Source: Melieria omissa (lineage: Eukaryota; Arthropoda; Insecta; Diptera; Ulidiidae). From it: a stretch of DNA of 64,000 nucleotides. Every line of letters begins with the position of its first letter. Position 1 is the first letter of the stretch. Positions 10,896 through 22,105 of this stretch are shown here, piece after piece. The stretch lies in the NCBI GenBank assembly GCA_963971225.1, contig OZ020270.1:26287123-26351122 (forward strand), read 5' to 3'. The notes under the pieces are model-generated. The model saw nothing but the letters and a program-made list of their open reading frames with translations, ran no database searches and was not told the origin of the DNA. Position numbers and translations under genes: made by a program.

Positions 10896-12592
10896 ATGGA
10901 TTTTGATTTGGAAAGCGAAGCGGACGAATCTCCGTGCAATAGTGACGATGATTTTGCATTATCAGACGAGGAGCATGATGAAAGTGAAGTTAGCGTGCAT
11001 TCGGATGAAGACGACATTGAGCCACTTGAGCAAAATTTAGCACAAGAAAATGCAGCAAATCCTGAAAAGAAATATTAAAAAAAAATAAGAAAATTGAATA
11101 TTTATCGCAACCATTTGAATTAAATCGAAGAAATTCATTTCGACGTGCAGAAAATTTCACTTCAGGTAAAAACCTACCCTCTTTGTTATGGGTTCATGTT
11201 CATTATATGTTTCATTTTTGTTATAATTCAGGTCCAAAAGCATTAGCAGCTGCTAATATAGTTGATGTTTCGTCTGCATTTCACATGTTCCTTCGACCGG
11301 TTGAGAATATTATTTTGAACATGACGAATTTATATGGTGTGCGAAAGTACAAAGACGAATGGGAAAACATTGATTTGGACACTCCGCACGCATACTTTGG
11401 ATTGTTGCTGCTTTCTGGTGTGTATCGGTCATACGGTGAATGTGTCACTAAACTGTGGAATGAAGAAACTGGTCGGGCAATATTTAGAGCAACAATGTCT
11501 TTGAAAATGTTCAAGCGTATCCATGGTTGCATTCGATTTGATAACCGCGAACAACGTATGGCCAACACTGCATCTACAAGTACTTCTGTTCGTGACAAAT
11601 TGGCACCGATTAGAAATGTATACGATGAATGGAATCATAATTCGAAAGCTGTATACACACCAGGAAAAAACATTACCGTAGATGAACAGTTAGTTCCGTA
11701 TCGTGGGCGATGTCCGTTTCGTCAGTATATTCCATCCAAGCCGCCGAAATATGGCATCAAAATTTGGGTGCTATGCGACTCAAAAAGCTAGTATGCATAC
11801 AACACACAAATTTATGTTGGTCGGAATAGTAATGCCACTCCTGAACGCAATCTCGGACGGCGTGTTGTTTTGGATTTGGTGGAAGGACTTTCTGACAGAA
11901 ATGTAAAGTGTGACAACTTTTTCACTTTGTATGAATTGGCAGAAGATTTGCATAAGAATCGCATGAGTATTTTGGGAACAATAAGGAAAAATAGGACTGA
12001 AATTCCTTCAGTTTTACTCGACATGCGTCAAAAACCAATTTATCATACAGAAGTTGTATATGAACATAAATTGCAAGCAGTTATGTTGTCATATGTTCCT
12101 CACCGGTACCGATTTGTGACATTGCTCAGTACATACCACAATGTTGTCAGCATAAATGAGAATAGTGAACAGAAGAAACCTAACATCATTGAAGACTACA
12201 ACAAAACCAAGAGTGGAGTTGATACTATAGATCAAATGGTGGCTACGTACACATGAAAACGAAAAGTCAATCCGTGGCCAATGGCAGTATTTTGTAACAT
12301 GCTTGATGTTAGTGCGTTGAATGCATTCGTGACGTTCATTGCATTGTACCCGAATTGGAAAAATTCTATAACGAAAAACAGATCACTAAACGTAAAAAAC
12401 AACCTCAAAGTATTGATGCTTCCAGTGTTATTCAAAGAATTCGGGGGATTCGCCATTTACCAAGTACATCAAAACGAGGCCGTTGCTACATCTGCACATA
12501 TAAAAATAACAAAAATCTTTTTGCCACACGCTGTGAAAAGTGTAGAAATTTCATTTGTGCTGAACATAATTTAAATTTATGCGAAAAATGTA
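10896..12592 (+). pseudogene. piggyBac transposase, two stops and one frameshift
   Basis: The acidic N-terminal part (10896-11078) is followed, after a frame change, by the DDE domain from about 11230. The three expected catalytic aspartates are visible: NITVDEQLVP, WVLCDSKS and KSGVDTIDQM. A TAG at 11789-11791 and a TGA at 12254-12256 interrupt the same frame; a shift near 12355 leads to the C-terminal cysteine-rich zinc domain (CYIC, CEKC, CAEH, CEKC). Family members cut and paste at TTAA. The protein's last codons are displaced by the MITE that starts at 12593. Confidence 0.88.
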
Positions 12593-13534
12593 GGGGAATT
12601 CTTTGTAAGGTGCCACCCCATAGCTTTTTTGCGCATAACTCCTTAGAACATTAACGTATCGCCAATGTTAATATACCGTTGGAAAGAGGGTCAAAAGAGC
12701 TATGATCCGAAGTAACACTTCATTTGAATTTTTCGTAAATACGAATTTTACAGCCAATTTACCAAAGTGTTCAAAATCGACACCCTAAAATTTTTTAATG
12801 TAAAGTGCCACCCCCTAAAAACCCCGCTAAAAACGTAAAAGTCCCAAGTAAAAATGCATGATTTAGAAAATGTATGTAAGATTATTGAATTTAATTTTAA
12901 TTAAATAGAAAATGACCGAAAGCAAAATGCAATTTGAATGGTAACGAATAAAACGAATAATTATATGGAAATTAATAAACAAAACTGAACTAATTCATTC
13001 CTCATGATAGGATTAGAGCAAAATTGGCTAAGAACACTTAAAATTCCTTTTAATGATGATTTCGAGCAACAAAAAGGCATTTTACCGATATAGAACCACA
13101 AAACAATGAAAAAAGGGGGGTGGCACCTTACAAAGAAAAAAAGGTGGCACTTTACATTTTTATGCCATTTTGGAAATCATTGTATACATTTTTTCCTTTT
13201 ACGATATGCTCGGATATCATTTCGGATTATGAAAAACCAATAAAAATTAAGTCCAACACTGATTTTAACCTTAGTTTTTTGCGCGTATTTGGTTTATTTT
13301 TCAAAGCAAGAAAAACCTTCAGTTTTAATTTTTATGTTTTTTCTTAACCAAATTTGACATTTATATTTACCCAGACCGTGTTATTGCGTCTTTTCCCTCA
13401 AAAACCACATTAAAATTGTTGTTGACATATATACCTTAAATGACAATAGGAATTTTTTTGCTTGGATTGCTGGAACGTCGAAATCGAGCAGGGGTGGCAC
13501 CTTACAAAGAGTGGCACCTTACAAAGAATTCCCC
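12593..13534. mobile_element. TA-flanked MITE at the 3' end of the piggyBac transposase
   Basis: The ends are GGGGAATTCTTTGTAAGG and its complement, flanked by TA at 12591-12592 and 13535-13536. The motif GGTGGCACCTTACAAAG recurs several times in both orientations (near 12608, 12807, 13121, 13145, 13493, 13511). No coding region is visible. Removing it restores an ending of the transposase a few codons after CEKC. Confidence 0.82.
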
Positions 13535-13795
13535 TACAAATAATTGACAAAAGTTAAAAATTCAATTTTTTTTCTAATATATGTAATATTCTAATTTTAA
13601 TTTCATTCTAAATCTACTTTTATGAAGTTCAAATGTATTAATATGATAGTAAACAATATAATAAACATAAAAAATCACAAAACATAAATGGTTGTTAATT
13701 TTTTTAAGCTTTTTTACAATTCAAAATATATGTGTATGCGCGCGCATACAATGGGACCGATTAGATGTATTTCTCGAGGGACCGATGAGGGTTAA

Positions 13796-14131
13796 ATTTG
13801 GCTGCCCATATTTGCCCCACTCATACAAAGTTTTTTTTTTCCTTGGTCTCTCCACGCTACCCGCGCTTTGAGTGATATATTATTTCAATTTCATTGATTA
13901 CAGTGAGTGATTCAATTGATTGAACATTATTAATAAATGATTAAACATTAAAATAGTAATTCTGTATCGAAATAATATTGCCTGAGAACTCATACTAAGT
14001 TATGTAGCAATTGAATATATGTTTGTACTTAGTGTTAAACTGTAGTGGTATGCCACATTGCCCTGTATTTATATTGTAAGAACCCTGTGTAGTAAGAATA
14101 TCACATTCTGTATTTATATTGTAAGAACCCT
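13796..14131. other. Unassigned sequence with a short tandem duplication
   Basis: From 14070 to 14136 the segment TGTATTTATATTGTAAGAAC occurs twice with a period of about 45 bp. The rest is AT-rich with no feature I can name. Confidence 0.4.
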
Positions 14132-14704
14132 CTATTCATGTTCACAAAAAGACGTTAAACATAACTGTAAATGTTTGGCTGATGCAATCGTCAACATAAG
14201 TCTACAAAACCTGGTCGAGTTTGGACGAGGATTTTGCCATATAACACTTTTTGTCCGTTCGTCGATTAAACGAATAGGAACAAGCGTTACAGAAAACAAG
14301 TGCTCGGCACTGTATTCTGCGTTGTTTTCGTTCAGTTTTTGTTTATAACGACTTTGTGCCGAATTACCGTCACAACCCCATTTCGAAATAAGTCGCAGTG
14401 AGTTAGAGCCAGCTATTAGCGAGGGGAGCTCTTTGAAAACTTCTTCTTGTAATGTGCAGATTCGTTGTACTGTAAGATCAAGCAAAGACTGCAATTGAAT
14501 TTCAGCAGATACGTCAGATACATTGATTGCGTCTTGTGGTGGGTAATATTCTTCTTTTGCCTTCTTAACAAGATTGTAGGATGGATAAACGTTGAAGTTT
14601 ATACCCTTCAGCTGCTGTCTCATCATGTTATACTGGTGCACGCTCAAATGGGCATTGACTATTAGTCCCAAAGCCGCTTCTGCTGTGAGGTATCTGACTG
14701 TTGT
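14132..14704 (-). pseudogene. Transib/RAG1-core-like transposase fragment
   Basis: About 190 codons are open on the minus strand. I recognise the arrangement of a region ending at a KWGCDGNSAQSRYKQ segment, then LVPIRLIDERTK, then IWQNPRPNSTRFCR. In Transib transposases and RAG1 the CDG aspartate is the first catalytic residue. The piece stops about 45 residues after it, so the second and third catalytic residues are absent. No 5-bp duplication or CACWATGG-type end was found. It could be a related RAG1-like family; the assignment is from memory of the motif pattern. Confidence 0.5.
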
Positions 14705-15586
14705 TTTTTATAATGAAATACGCGAGATGGCGATTCTAAGGCGATGCAAATTGACGAAAAAAACCAACTATAGGAAGAGGAGGAGCTACTGATTAACGCA
14801 ATCGAGGCCCACAAATCAGCAATGTTGCTGATAAGCTTCAGTAAAGAAATGGACTGCGCTTGAACCAGATTTAAATTATATGGGCGGTGCTATGCCCCCT
14901 TATTCAATACTCCCACACTGTTCTCTGTCGAAAGAAAAAAAGGTGGGTTCGTACTAAGTTCCATTGCTGAGCGACTTATAGTTCAGCGAAATATTTGGGC
15001 CACAAAAATCTGACACGCCCTTTGTCCAACGCCCATTAAATTTTACCAGTAGAATGACTCATCTATGGGAAAACGCCATACTAAATTTCAATGCTGTGCA
15101 CCTTACAATTTCGAAGATATTCCATTATTAAGGTTTGGCTTGTATGGGTGGTGCCACGCCGCCTCGTCCAATACTCGCCCCTTCGCCCTGTCGAAGGACA
15201 TGACTTAATAGTAAATTCTTAGTGAATTTAATTGATGTTTGACTAATGGTTCCAAAGTTATCGTCTGAAAATTTTCAGAATTCACGGCAATATGGCAGGG
15301 ATTTTCCGACTTTTCCAATAGATTTTCCGGAAATTTCTTTTCGCACGAACCTGAACTGACTCAATACTAATTTAACAAAAACAACTCCATGGAAATCGGC
15401 CCGCCCGTTTGAGCGTGATGCGCTTACACACATACATCCACTTTCTTTTATATATATAGATGGCAACCCTACTTGAAAGTAGGCGGACCATGCTCATCTG
15501 CATACCAATTCTCAGGTGAAACACCAGCAGTATCTGTTCAAAATTTTACCACGATATCGTTACGCATTCAAGAGTTATTAACGCTC
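14705..15586. other. Degenerate repeat with GGGCGGTGCC-type motifs
   Basis: Two blocks (near 14880-14940 and 15140-15200) share a GGGYGGTGCYAYGCC motif followed by TCCAATACTCSCMC and CTGTCGAAG, a style common in dispersed fly repeats. A TATATATAGATGGCAA stretch follows at 15450. No gene is seen. Gag/pol homology to element A resumes at about 15587. Confidence 0.4.
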
Positions 15587-16411
15587 TGACGCTCTGCCAC
15601 ACCATTCTTGCAAAACCGAGCGCAGGCATAATTCGCAAGCCGAAAACAAGGGACAAATTGTGGATGTTCGGTCCGTAAGTGTTCCACAAGAGGAAGATTG
15701 GCTTGCGGTAAGGCTACAGAAGGACCAACGCGAGGATACGGATTTCGCAAAAATCATCAAAGGCAGAGCGCAGAGAGTACGGCCGGACTGGCAGGAGATG
15801 GTTGGTGAGAGCCCGATCGCGAAGGCTTACTGGGCACAGTGGCACACGTCTGAAGGATGGCCGCCTATACCGCGAGTGGGATGGCAGGGCTAGAAAATCC
15901 CGAATAGCGGTCCCAAAAGGCCAGATCGACGATGTCATCAAGGCAAACCATAACGACTTCAGTGGAGGGCACCTAGGCATCGCAAAAACTGTCGCCAAGA
16001 TAAGAAGGCGGTTCTATTGGGTAGGATGCCAGGAGTTTGTCGCTGACTGGATCAGAGGCTGTGATCGGTGTTCGGCTGCGAAAGGGCCGAGAAGAAGATC
16101 GCAGAGCCGCACTCAACTAGTCGAAAACAGGTTAACAGCAAGCTATGGTCTACGGTCTAACCCAGAAGGGTTCCAAGAAGGCGATCTGGTAATGCACAAC
16201 AACCCGCAGCGGAAGAAAGGTTTAAAGGTTTGTCTCCAAAATTTAAACATCATGGGAAGGACCGTACAAAGTCGTGACAAAGATTAATGATGTGGTGTAC
16301 AGAGTTCAACGCTACAGCTACAGAAACGCGAGGTTGAAAGTAGTCCATTTGGAGTGCCTGGCGCCTTACTCCGGCAGAGCCTCGGCAATTGTTCGGGACG
16401 AACAAGTCTAA
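15587..16411 (+). pseudogene. Pol remnant of element A: RNase H end, integrase zinc region and integrase tail
   Basis: The first part matches the end of RNase H and linker of sister copies (QIVDVRSVSV, then MVGESPIAKAYWAQW). The integrase HHCC region is present at 15940-16080 (NHNDFSGGH, FYWVGCQE, CDRCSAAKG). The reading then jumps directly to the C-terminal segment EGFQEGDLVM at 16160, so the whole DDE core is missing. A final stop at 16409-16411 matches that of sister elements. It cannot make an active integrase. Confidence 0.78.
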
Positions 16412-16422
16412 GTGATGGGCAG

Positions 16423-16841
16423 TGAAACGATGAGGCACTCTGTGCTGTGCTATGCATGGATGCTTTTCCAAGCATACTTTTAGGCATACACTTTGGAGTA
16501 CGGCCGGCATGCTATAATTCCGTTATGGCAAGGATGGTTCGCGGCGGTAATAAGCTGTGCTAGAACGATCGAGATAGAAAGTACAACTGGACTGTGCAAG
16601 AAACTTCGGCACGATAAGAAAACCAGTATAAAAGCAGCAGTGTACAGCGCAAAGGGACGAGTCTGTGTTACGCAGGCAAAGGGGAAACATGCAATAGTAG
16701 CAGTGTAAAGTAGAACAAGTGTAGAACATATGTAATAAAGCGATTGTTGGGTTTTGACTGCGTTTTGCGCTGAGTAATTAAAATGGTTTTATTTTCAAAT
16801 ACAATTCAGTATACGAACTTAGAAAGGTAATTTTCGTAACA
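16423..16841 (+). repeat. 3' LTR of element A
   Basis: It follows a purine-rich tract (AAGTGATGGGCAG) that serves as polypurine tract, starts TGAAACGATGAG and ends TTCGTAACA. It contains GTATAAAAG near 16625 and an AATAAAG near 16733. Confidence 0.8.
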
Positions 16842-17244
16842 ATATGATGAATAATGAAGAGCCTATTCACACGAAGGCTTTTCCCCCTGCGTGAAAAGTC
16901 ATGCGTGACGAGTTTGTAGGCGAGAAGTGGTGAGAAGTCAGCGGGGTAGGCACACACGCCCGGTCAGCGAATTCCAGGGTTTTTGTTTTACATTTTCTTT
17001 GCTCTTTTTCGCACTTTTCTTCAAATTTCAAACCGGCCGGACGTTTTGCTAACAATTATATTTACATCTTTCCTATTACTTAAATATGAGCAGTGAATAG
17101 CCATAATATAATTTTTGTTTAAATCCATGAGAATATCAGAAACTAAGCGAAAATGTGAATGAAAGAAGATTGGCCGCTTGAACGTCAAAAAAAGTCAAGC
17201 AAAGTTGCAAGTAAAAAGTCTTCATGTAAATGCATCAATATTTA

Positions 17245-18293
17245 AGGTCGGTATGCAGTTCTCAAGAAAAGCGAAAACTTCATATAAAAAAAGCTCAAGA
17301 AATGCTTAAGGAAATTTCCTTGAGGTGTACGCACCTCACAAGAAAACTGATTCCGTTTTTTAATACTTTTTTTCATTGAAAAGTGAAATGACAACACTGA
17401 TTTCGTCAAGAAACATATGTGTACCTATTTATTTCTCAAAGAAAAAGTGACAGCTGCCTGCCTTCCATGCCGGCCATGAAAATGCCGCAGTCCAACGTGA
17501 GCAATACGTCGTCCCTTAACCTTCACTCTGTGCATGGTTTTTATACCCCAATCCCGTGCAATGGGGAACTGAGTTCCTCATTTTTGAACCAGTATAGTTT
17601 GTATGGGAATGAGTAAAATAATAATTTTTTGGGAAATAATTATATTATCATTATAGTATGAAATATTATTAATGTTGTTGTTGTTTTGTATTAGTATTTT
17701 TATTTTATTTATTTGTTTACCGTCTTTGAATCTGTTATTCCACCGGTGAGTGTGCTTGAGATTTAGAACTTGAGTGGTTCAGAACTTGGATAAGTTTTGC
17801 ATACAAAATGTATTTTGAAAAGAAACGGGGTCATTTATTCCCCATAGCACAACAAACAGTTTGTGTGCTTTTTTGGCTATATCTGCCTAATCATACTTTA
17901 AATGAGATATCTGTTTATGCTTTTAGATTCCTCTCATAAATACCTTTCCAATGATATAAGTATAAATATATCGTTTAGAATTAAAAACCTTCACAATTTA
18001 ATGTTTTATGTCGTCGTGGGGAACTGTATACCCCAAGCACGGAGTGAAGGTTAAATATCTCAAGACATGTAATAAAAGCGTAATCGTTTGAAATGTATTA
18101 GAAACTTACCAATCGTCGTCCATTTGGAGAGAACTTAATTTTATTATTAAAATTAAAAATTTTCCAGTAGAATGCAAGCAACTTGTCAAAATTCCTTTCA
18201 AACGTCTAATTTACTTGACTACTACTTTTTTACGCTCAAGAAACATATGCTCGTTTTTTCTTGAGCGTTTTCTTGAGAGCTGCATACCGACCT
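17245..18293. mobile_element. MITE with TTA duplication (Harbinger-like), nested
   Basis: It begins AGGTCGGTATGCAG and ends with the near complement CTGCATACCGACCT; the inverted ends continue into TTCTCAAGAAAA. TTA is present on both sides (17242-17244, 18294-18296), which suits PIF/Harbinger-type targets. It is interrupted by the TTAA MITE at 17520-18050. Confidence 0.72.
17520..18050. mobile_element. TTAA MITE (piggyBac-like), innermost of three
   Basis: The ends CCTTCACTCTGTGC and GCACGGAGTGAAGG differ at one base as inverted repeats and are flanked by TTAA at 17516-17519 and 18051-18054. Near each end lies a segment with ATACCCCA and TGGGGAACT. No coding region is seen. Confidence 0.82.
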
Positions 18294-18535
18294 TTACGCA
18301 GCAACTTCAAAAGAGAATTGAAAACAAAACGCAAGGGAAAAGCCTTCGTGTAAATAGGCTCTAACCCTACAAGAACAGTGACGGTCATATAACCGACATG
18401 CCTGACCGAAGTTTCAGTCAGCTCTCCGAACAAAGTTTCTATCATTTTTGTACAGGCGGTGTGAAAAAACTGACCGAAACTCTCGTGTACGTGTGATTTT
18501 TTGTTTCCCTCTAACACGAACCTTTTGCATATTAA

Positions 18536-19248
18536 GGGTGTTGTCTACGTGCAAAGTTTTAAAACACCGTTTTTTTTACATAATTTTCATTTGGAAGACG
18601 TGAGGAATGTTATTTCCAAAGGATTTGGGTAAACTCTTCACGGTTATTGAGCTGTAGAGCATTGAGCATGCTCGCTCACGGTGTTTCCGCATGCTCCCTG
18701 TGAACTTTAAACGCGTTTTCCCGAAAGTCGTATTTTTCTAACTTACTTGCACGATTTTAAGAAAGGTTTTACACGGATCGATTCGATTTCTTTTTTAATT
18801 GCTCAGAAAACATGCCGCTATGAGTAGACAGGAGCTTTTGACAAAATATTGTTTTTTTTATTATAACAGGCAATAAACATTTGAAAAAAAGGGGAAAAAT
18901 AACTTTTTTTCTTCAAAAATGTCCACCATTTCGAGAGATTTTTGAATTTTACAAAAAGCTCGTGTCTAAGTATAGCTGATGTAATATCAATTATAGATTA
19001 GTTTCATTTTTTGTTGTAGGTTACGTGGTTGGCCCAAAATCTTGCAGGGAAATTGATATAAAAATTCTGATGAGGGCAGGTTCAAGGTCATCCCGCACTC
19101 GAATATGTAGAAATATACTTTTTATGATCTTGTCACTTGATTAAATAAACAAAAAACAAAAAGAAGTGAGTGAATATCTTTTTTCGTTCCTTCGTAATAA
19201 ATTTTGAAAAAAAGGCTCGAAAATCGGGCCGCTACGTAGACGACCCCC
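18536..19248. mobile_element. TTAA MITE in the left foldback arm
   Basis: It starts GGGTGTTGTCTACGT and ends ACGTAGACGACCCCC, flanked by TTAA at 18532-18535 and 19249-19252. No ORF of note is present. Confidence 0.8.
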
Positions 19249-19334
19249 TTAAGAAAAGTGTGTTTGCTCTGCTCTAACGCATACGTGTTCCAACCTCCAA
19301 ATATTTAGTTTTGTATAGCTATCTTAAAGCCGCC

Positions 19335-19410
19335 GCAGCCACCGTAGCTCAGCTGGCTAGTGCGTTGGGCCGCGAGTCAAGACGCCGCGAGTTCAACTAA
19401 CCGTTGCAGC
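19335..19410 (+). other. SINE head (tRNA-like) in the left foldback arm
   Basis: TAGCTCAGCTGGCTAGTGCG serves as A box and GCGAGTTCAACTAACC as a weak B box. It matches the head of the SINE at 4353-5434 (minus strand) and its mirror copy at 20175-20245, but has no SINE body. Confidence 0.6.
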
Positions 19411-20170
19411 AAACTTTTTTTTTTAAGTGTTGCAGCAAACACCGAAAAAAATGGAAATTCCATTGAAACTTTAATTGCTTATACACGTATGCGTAAGAAT
19501 GAGACAACAATAGAAGCAACTGCTGACAAGAACTCGCATCGGAGTTAATATAAATGATTAAAAGTCGTCGGCTGCAGTAGCTACGTAGCTCAGCTGGCTA
19601 ACGCGTGCGGCCGCGAGTCAAATGCGACGCGCGAATCCATGTTCAATACTCCGTTGCTTCAAACACCAAAAAAAAAAGAAAAAACAGGAAGAAGGTAACA
19701 ATTCGAATTAAAATTTAATTTAAATAATATTCTTTGAATATCTAAATAACTCTGGACTTTTCAGTAACTTCAATATTGGGCCATAACAACATACCGAAGC
19801 GCACGACCAAGGAAGCCGATGCCAATGATGTCGCGCTAAGCAAACGCCTTCGATTGCGACAATATGGGGTCGTCCAAGCAGGACCGCAAATGATTTTTTT
19901 AAATTCAATTTTTTTATATTATTTTATTTAAATTAATTTAAAATAAATTCAGACAGAAGTAAAAGCAAACGGTTTTTCCAAAAAATTTCAATAAAAACCT
20001 GCATTTTTGCAATATTGAGTATTGGTCATGAATGACCGATTTATACATCACATTGTGACCGATATTTGCATCAGCATTTCAGTCAGTAATTTCGGCACAT
20101 GACCGGTCAACTGACTGGCATTTCCATTTTTTATCGGTGTTTGCTGCAACACCGAAAAAGAAAAAAAGTT
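19411..20170. other. Central part of the foldback, with one more SINE head
   Basis: A third tRNA-like head lies at 19585-19665 on the plus strand (TAGCTCAGCTGGCTAACGCG, then TTCAATACTCC). The remainder is AT-rich, with several GGTCATG/CATGACC-type pairs near 20025-20125 that echo the arm ends. No gene is seen. Confidence 0.45.
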
Positions 20171-20174
20171 TGCT

Positions 20175-20245
20175 ACAACGGTGAGTTGAACTCGCGGAGT
20201 CATGACTCGCGCCCCAACGCACTAGCCAGCTGAGCTACGGCGGCG
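20175..20245 (-). other. SINE head (tRNA-like) in the right foldback arm
   Basis: This is the mirror copy of the head at 19335-19410, on the minus strand, followed outward by the same flanking sequence in reverse (the CTAAATATTTGGAGGTTGG segment). Confidence 0.6.
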
Positions 20246-20341
20246 GCGGCTGCGGCGGCTGTAAGATAGCTATACAAAACTAAATATTTGGAGGTTGGAA
20301 CACGTATGCGTTAGAGCAGAGCAAACACACTTTTTTCTTAA

Positions 20342-21068
20342 GGGGAGGTTCTTTCAAATTTGGCCAAAAAAAGGCCTAAGTTTGGAAATGATTTGTGGCA
20401 TGATGAAAAAACATAGAAACATCCGGTTTTGACGGTTGAATGGGTATTTTATTATACAATAATATGATATATTTTTTGTAACAAAATTCAAAATGGCGGC
20501 TGAACAATGGCGGCTTTCGTCGATCACTGCCTGAAAAATCTAGTCTCCGAATTTCAAGCCTACAGCCTCTTGTAGTAATCTGAAATGAAAACGGTTTTTT
20601 TTAAATGAAAGTAGATGAAATTTTCTATGGCTTATACCTAACTATAATGATTTTTGACCAAAAATCGACTGAAATGTGAACGCTCGAAAAAAAGTTTTTT
20701 TGCCACTTTTTTTGTTATTAAACCTTAATTATAAATAACAATTTAATAGTAACTTATGCTCGTTTTAGGTATAAGCCATACAGAAAATGATCACCTTTCA
20801 AACATGCTGTAGATTAAGGAAATTAGAACAATAGATCAAGAGATATCCTTGAAATTCAGATGGCAAACGTGGTTTCGAGAAAAACGTGTTGAAAGATAGC
20901 AGCTCCGGGCAAAAACTGGGGAAAACACTGTAGAAGAAACAAACTCGTGTGCGGACAAGGCGATCGTATCGAAAAATCCTTTCGTACACATATTCTACGA
21001 ACATACAGCTTTCATTTTATGTGAAAAAAAAACAATATTTTTTCAAAAAAATTTGAAAGAACCTCCCC
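20342..21068. mobile_element. TTAA MITE in the right foldback arm, different family
   Basis: Perfect terminal inverted repeats of at least 18 bp, starting GGGGAGGTTCTTTCAAAT, are flanked by TTAA at 20338-20341 and 21069-21072. It sits at the TTAA that mirrors the one used by the MITE in the left arm, yet the ends of the two MITEs differ. Confidence 0.85.
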
Positions 21069-21376
21069 TTAATATGCAAAAGGTGTGTGTTAGAGTGAAA
21101 CAAAAAATCACACGTACACGAGTGTTTCGGTCAGTTTTTTCACACCGCCTGTACAAAAATGATAAAAACTTTGTTCGGAGAGCTGACCGAAACTTCGGTC
21201 AGGCATGTCTAGGCTTGCCACCTGTCCTCCATTGTGGAGGACAGTCCTCCAAATTACTCAAATGTCCTCCGTCCTCCAAAGAGGGTAAAATGTCCTCCAT
21301 TTACACGAAATATGTAGATTTTACTCTTAACAATACTTACATTACTTAACATACTTAGCACAATGTTAAGCACAAT

Positions 21377-22105
21377 TTGTCATATAACTCTTTGGACTGT
21401 AATTTGAAGTTGTTAAAAAAGACAGTTCATGACTCAGTTATTTCAAAAAAGATTTCTTGTGGACGCACAAAAGCTACGATGATTGTTGAAAACGTTCTCG
21501 GTCCTTTTATTTTAAATAACTTGATCTCAAATTTGATTAATGATGATGTCTATTTTACAATTCAAACAGATGCTTCTAGTCATAAAAATAGAAAGTTTTT
21601 CCCCATTTGTATACAGTATTTCGACAGATCTACTGGAATTCAAAATAAAATAATAGATTTTTTTGAAATTTCTAACGAAACGGCTGTTGGAATGGCCAAC
21701 ATGGTTAAAGACGTTTTGTCTAATTTAAATATAAAAAACGTTGTATCCTTAAGTGCAGATAATACAAATTCTAACTTTGGAAAGCACAATTCTTTGTTTT
21801 CAAACCTGCAAAAGCCCAATGAAAACATTTTGCAGTATTTCTCAGATCTTCTTTCAGATCTGTCGAAATAAGCAACTGTCACGCACACATTGTTAATAAC
21901 GCTTTGAAAAAATCGTTGAGCAATTTAGACTTAGATGTCGAGAACGTGATTTTAAAAATATATGCTCATTTTTCTGCTGCTGCTAAGCGACGAGAACGTT
22001 TAATTGAATTTTGTAGTTTTGCAACTGTAGAGTTTAAAGAGATTTTGCGACATGTAACTACAAGGTGGGTATCCCTTTTGCCCGCAATAGATAGAGTTTT
22101 CAAGT
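21377..22105 (+). pseudogene. hAT transposase, N-terminal and middle part
   Basis: The catalytic-domain landmarks of hAT proteins are readable: TDASSHKNRKFFP (first acidic residue), SADNTNSNFGKHN (second), then after a frame change at about 21865 the CHAHIVNNALKK motif and the HVTTRWVSLLPAIDRVF block. No BED zinc finger was found upstream. The frame change and the LINE insertion at 22106-22116 inactivate it. The protein would bind the terminal repeats and move the element by hairpin-forming cleavage in flanking DNA, as in Hermes. Confidence 0.82.

Larger units (their letters stand above)
10172..13791 (+). mobile_element. piggyBac-type transposon, inactive
   Basis: Perfect 14-bp terminal repeats (CCCTCATCGGTCCC and its complement) are flanked by TTAA at 10168-10171 and 13792-13795, the piggyBac target. 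Subterminal inverted segments with TATGCGCRCGCATAC lie at both ends. It carries a decayed transposase and two younger guests: a P-like MITE at 10397-10691 and a TA-type MITE at 12593-13534. Without guests it would be about 2.4 kb, a normal length for the family. Confidence 0.93.
7549..16841 (+). mobile_element. LTR retrotransposon A (Ty3/gypsy type), internally deleted and heavily invaded
   Basis: Two related LTRs bound it (7549-7958 and 16423-16841). The inside keeps a tRNA-Leu primer site, a broken gag with CCHC knuckle, and then only the end of RNase H, the integrase zinc region and the integrase tail. Protease, RT, most of RNase H and the integrase catalytic core are gone. A 6.3-kb block of other elements (about 9285-15585) lies at the gag/pol junction. 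Flanks do not show a matching duplication (TGTGG versus ATAT), so one end may be rearranged. Confidence 0.82.
16859..18361. mobile_element. Inverted-repeat element hosting two nested MITEs
   Basis: The ends are imperfect inverted repeats of about 30 bp starting GAGCCTATT and continuing ACACGAAGGCTTTTCCC. The first bases resemble the MITE at 4399. The right flank begins TA; the left flank has AA, so a TA duplication may have mutated. All coding-size space inside is taken by younger insertions. Confidence 0.65.

Noticed and set aside
19335..19410. tRNA gene
   Set aside because: A and B boxes are present but no cloverleaf with paired acceptor stem can be drawn; it matches the SINE head family.
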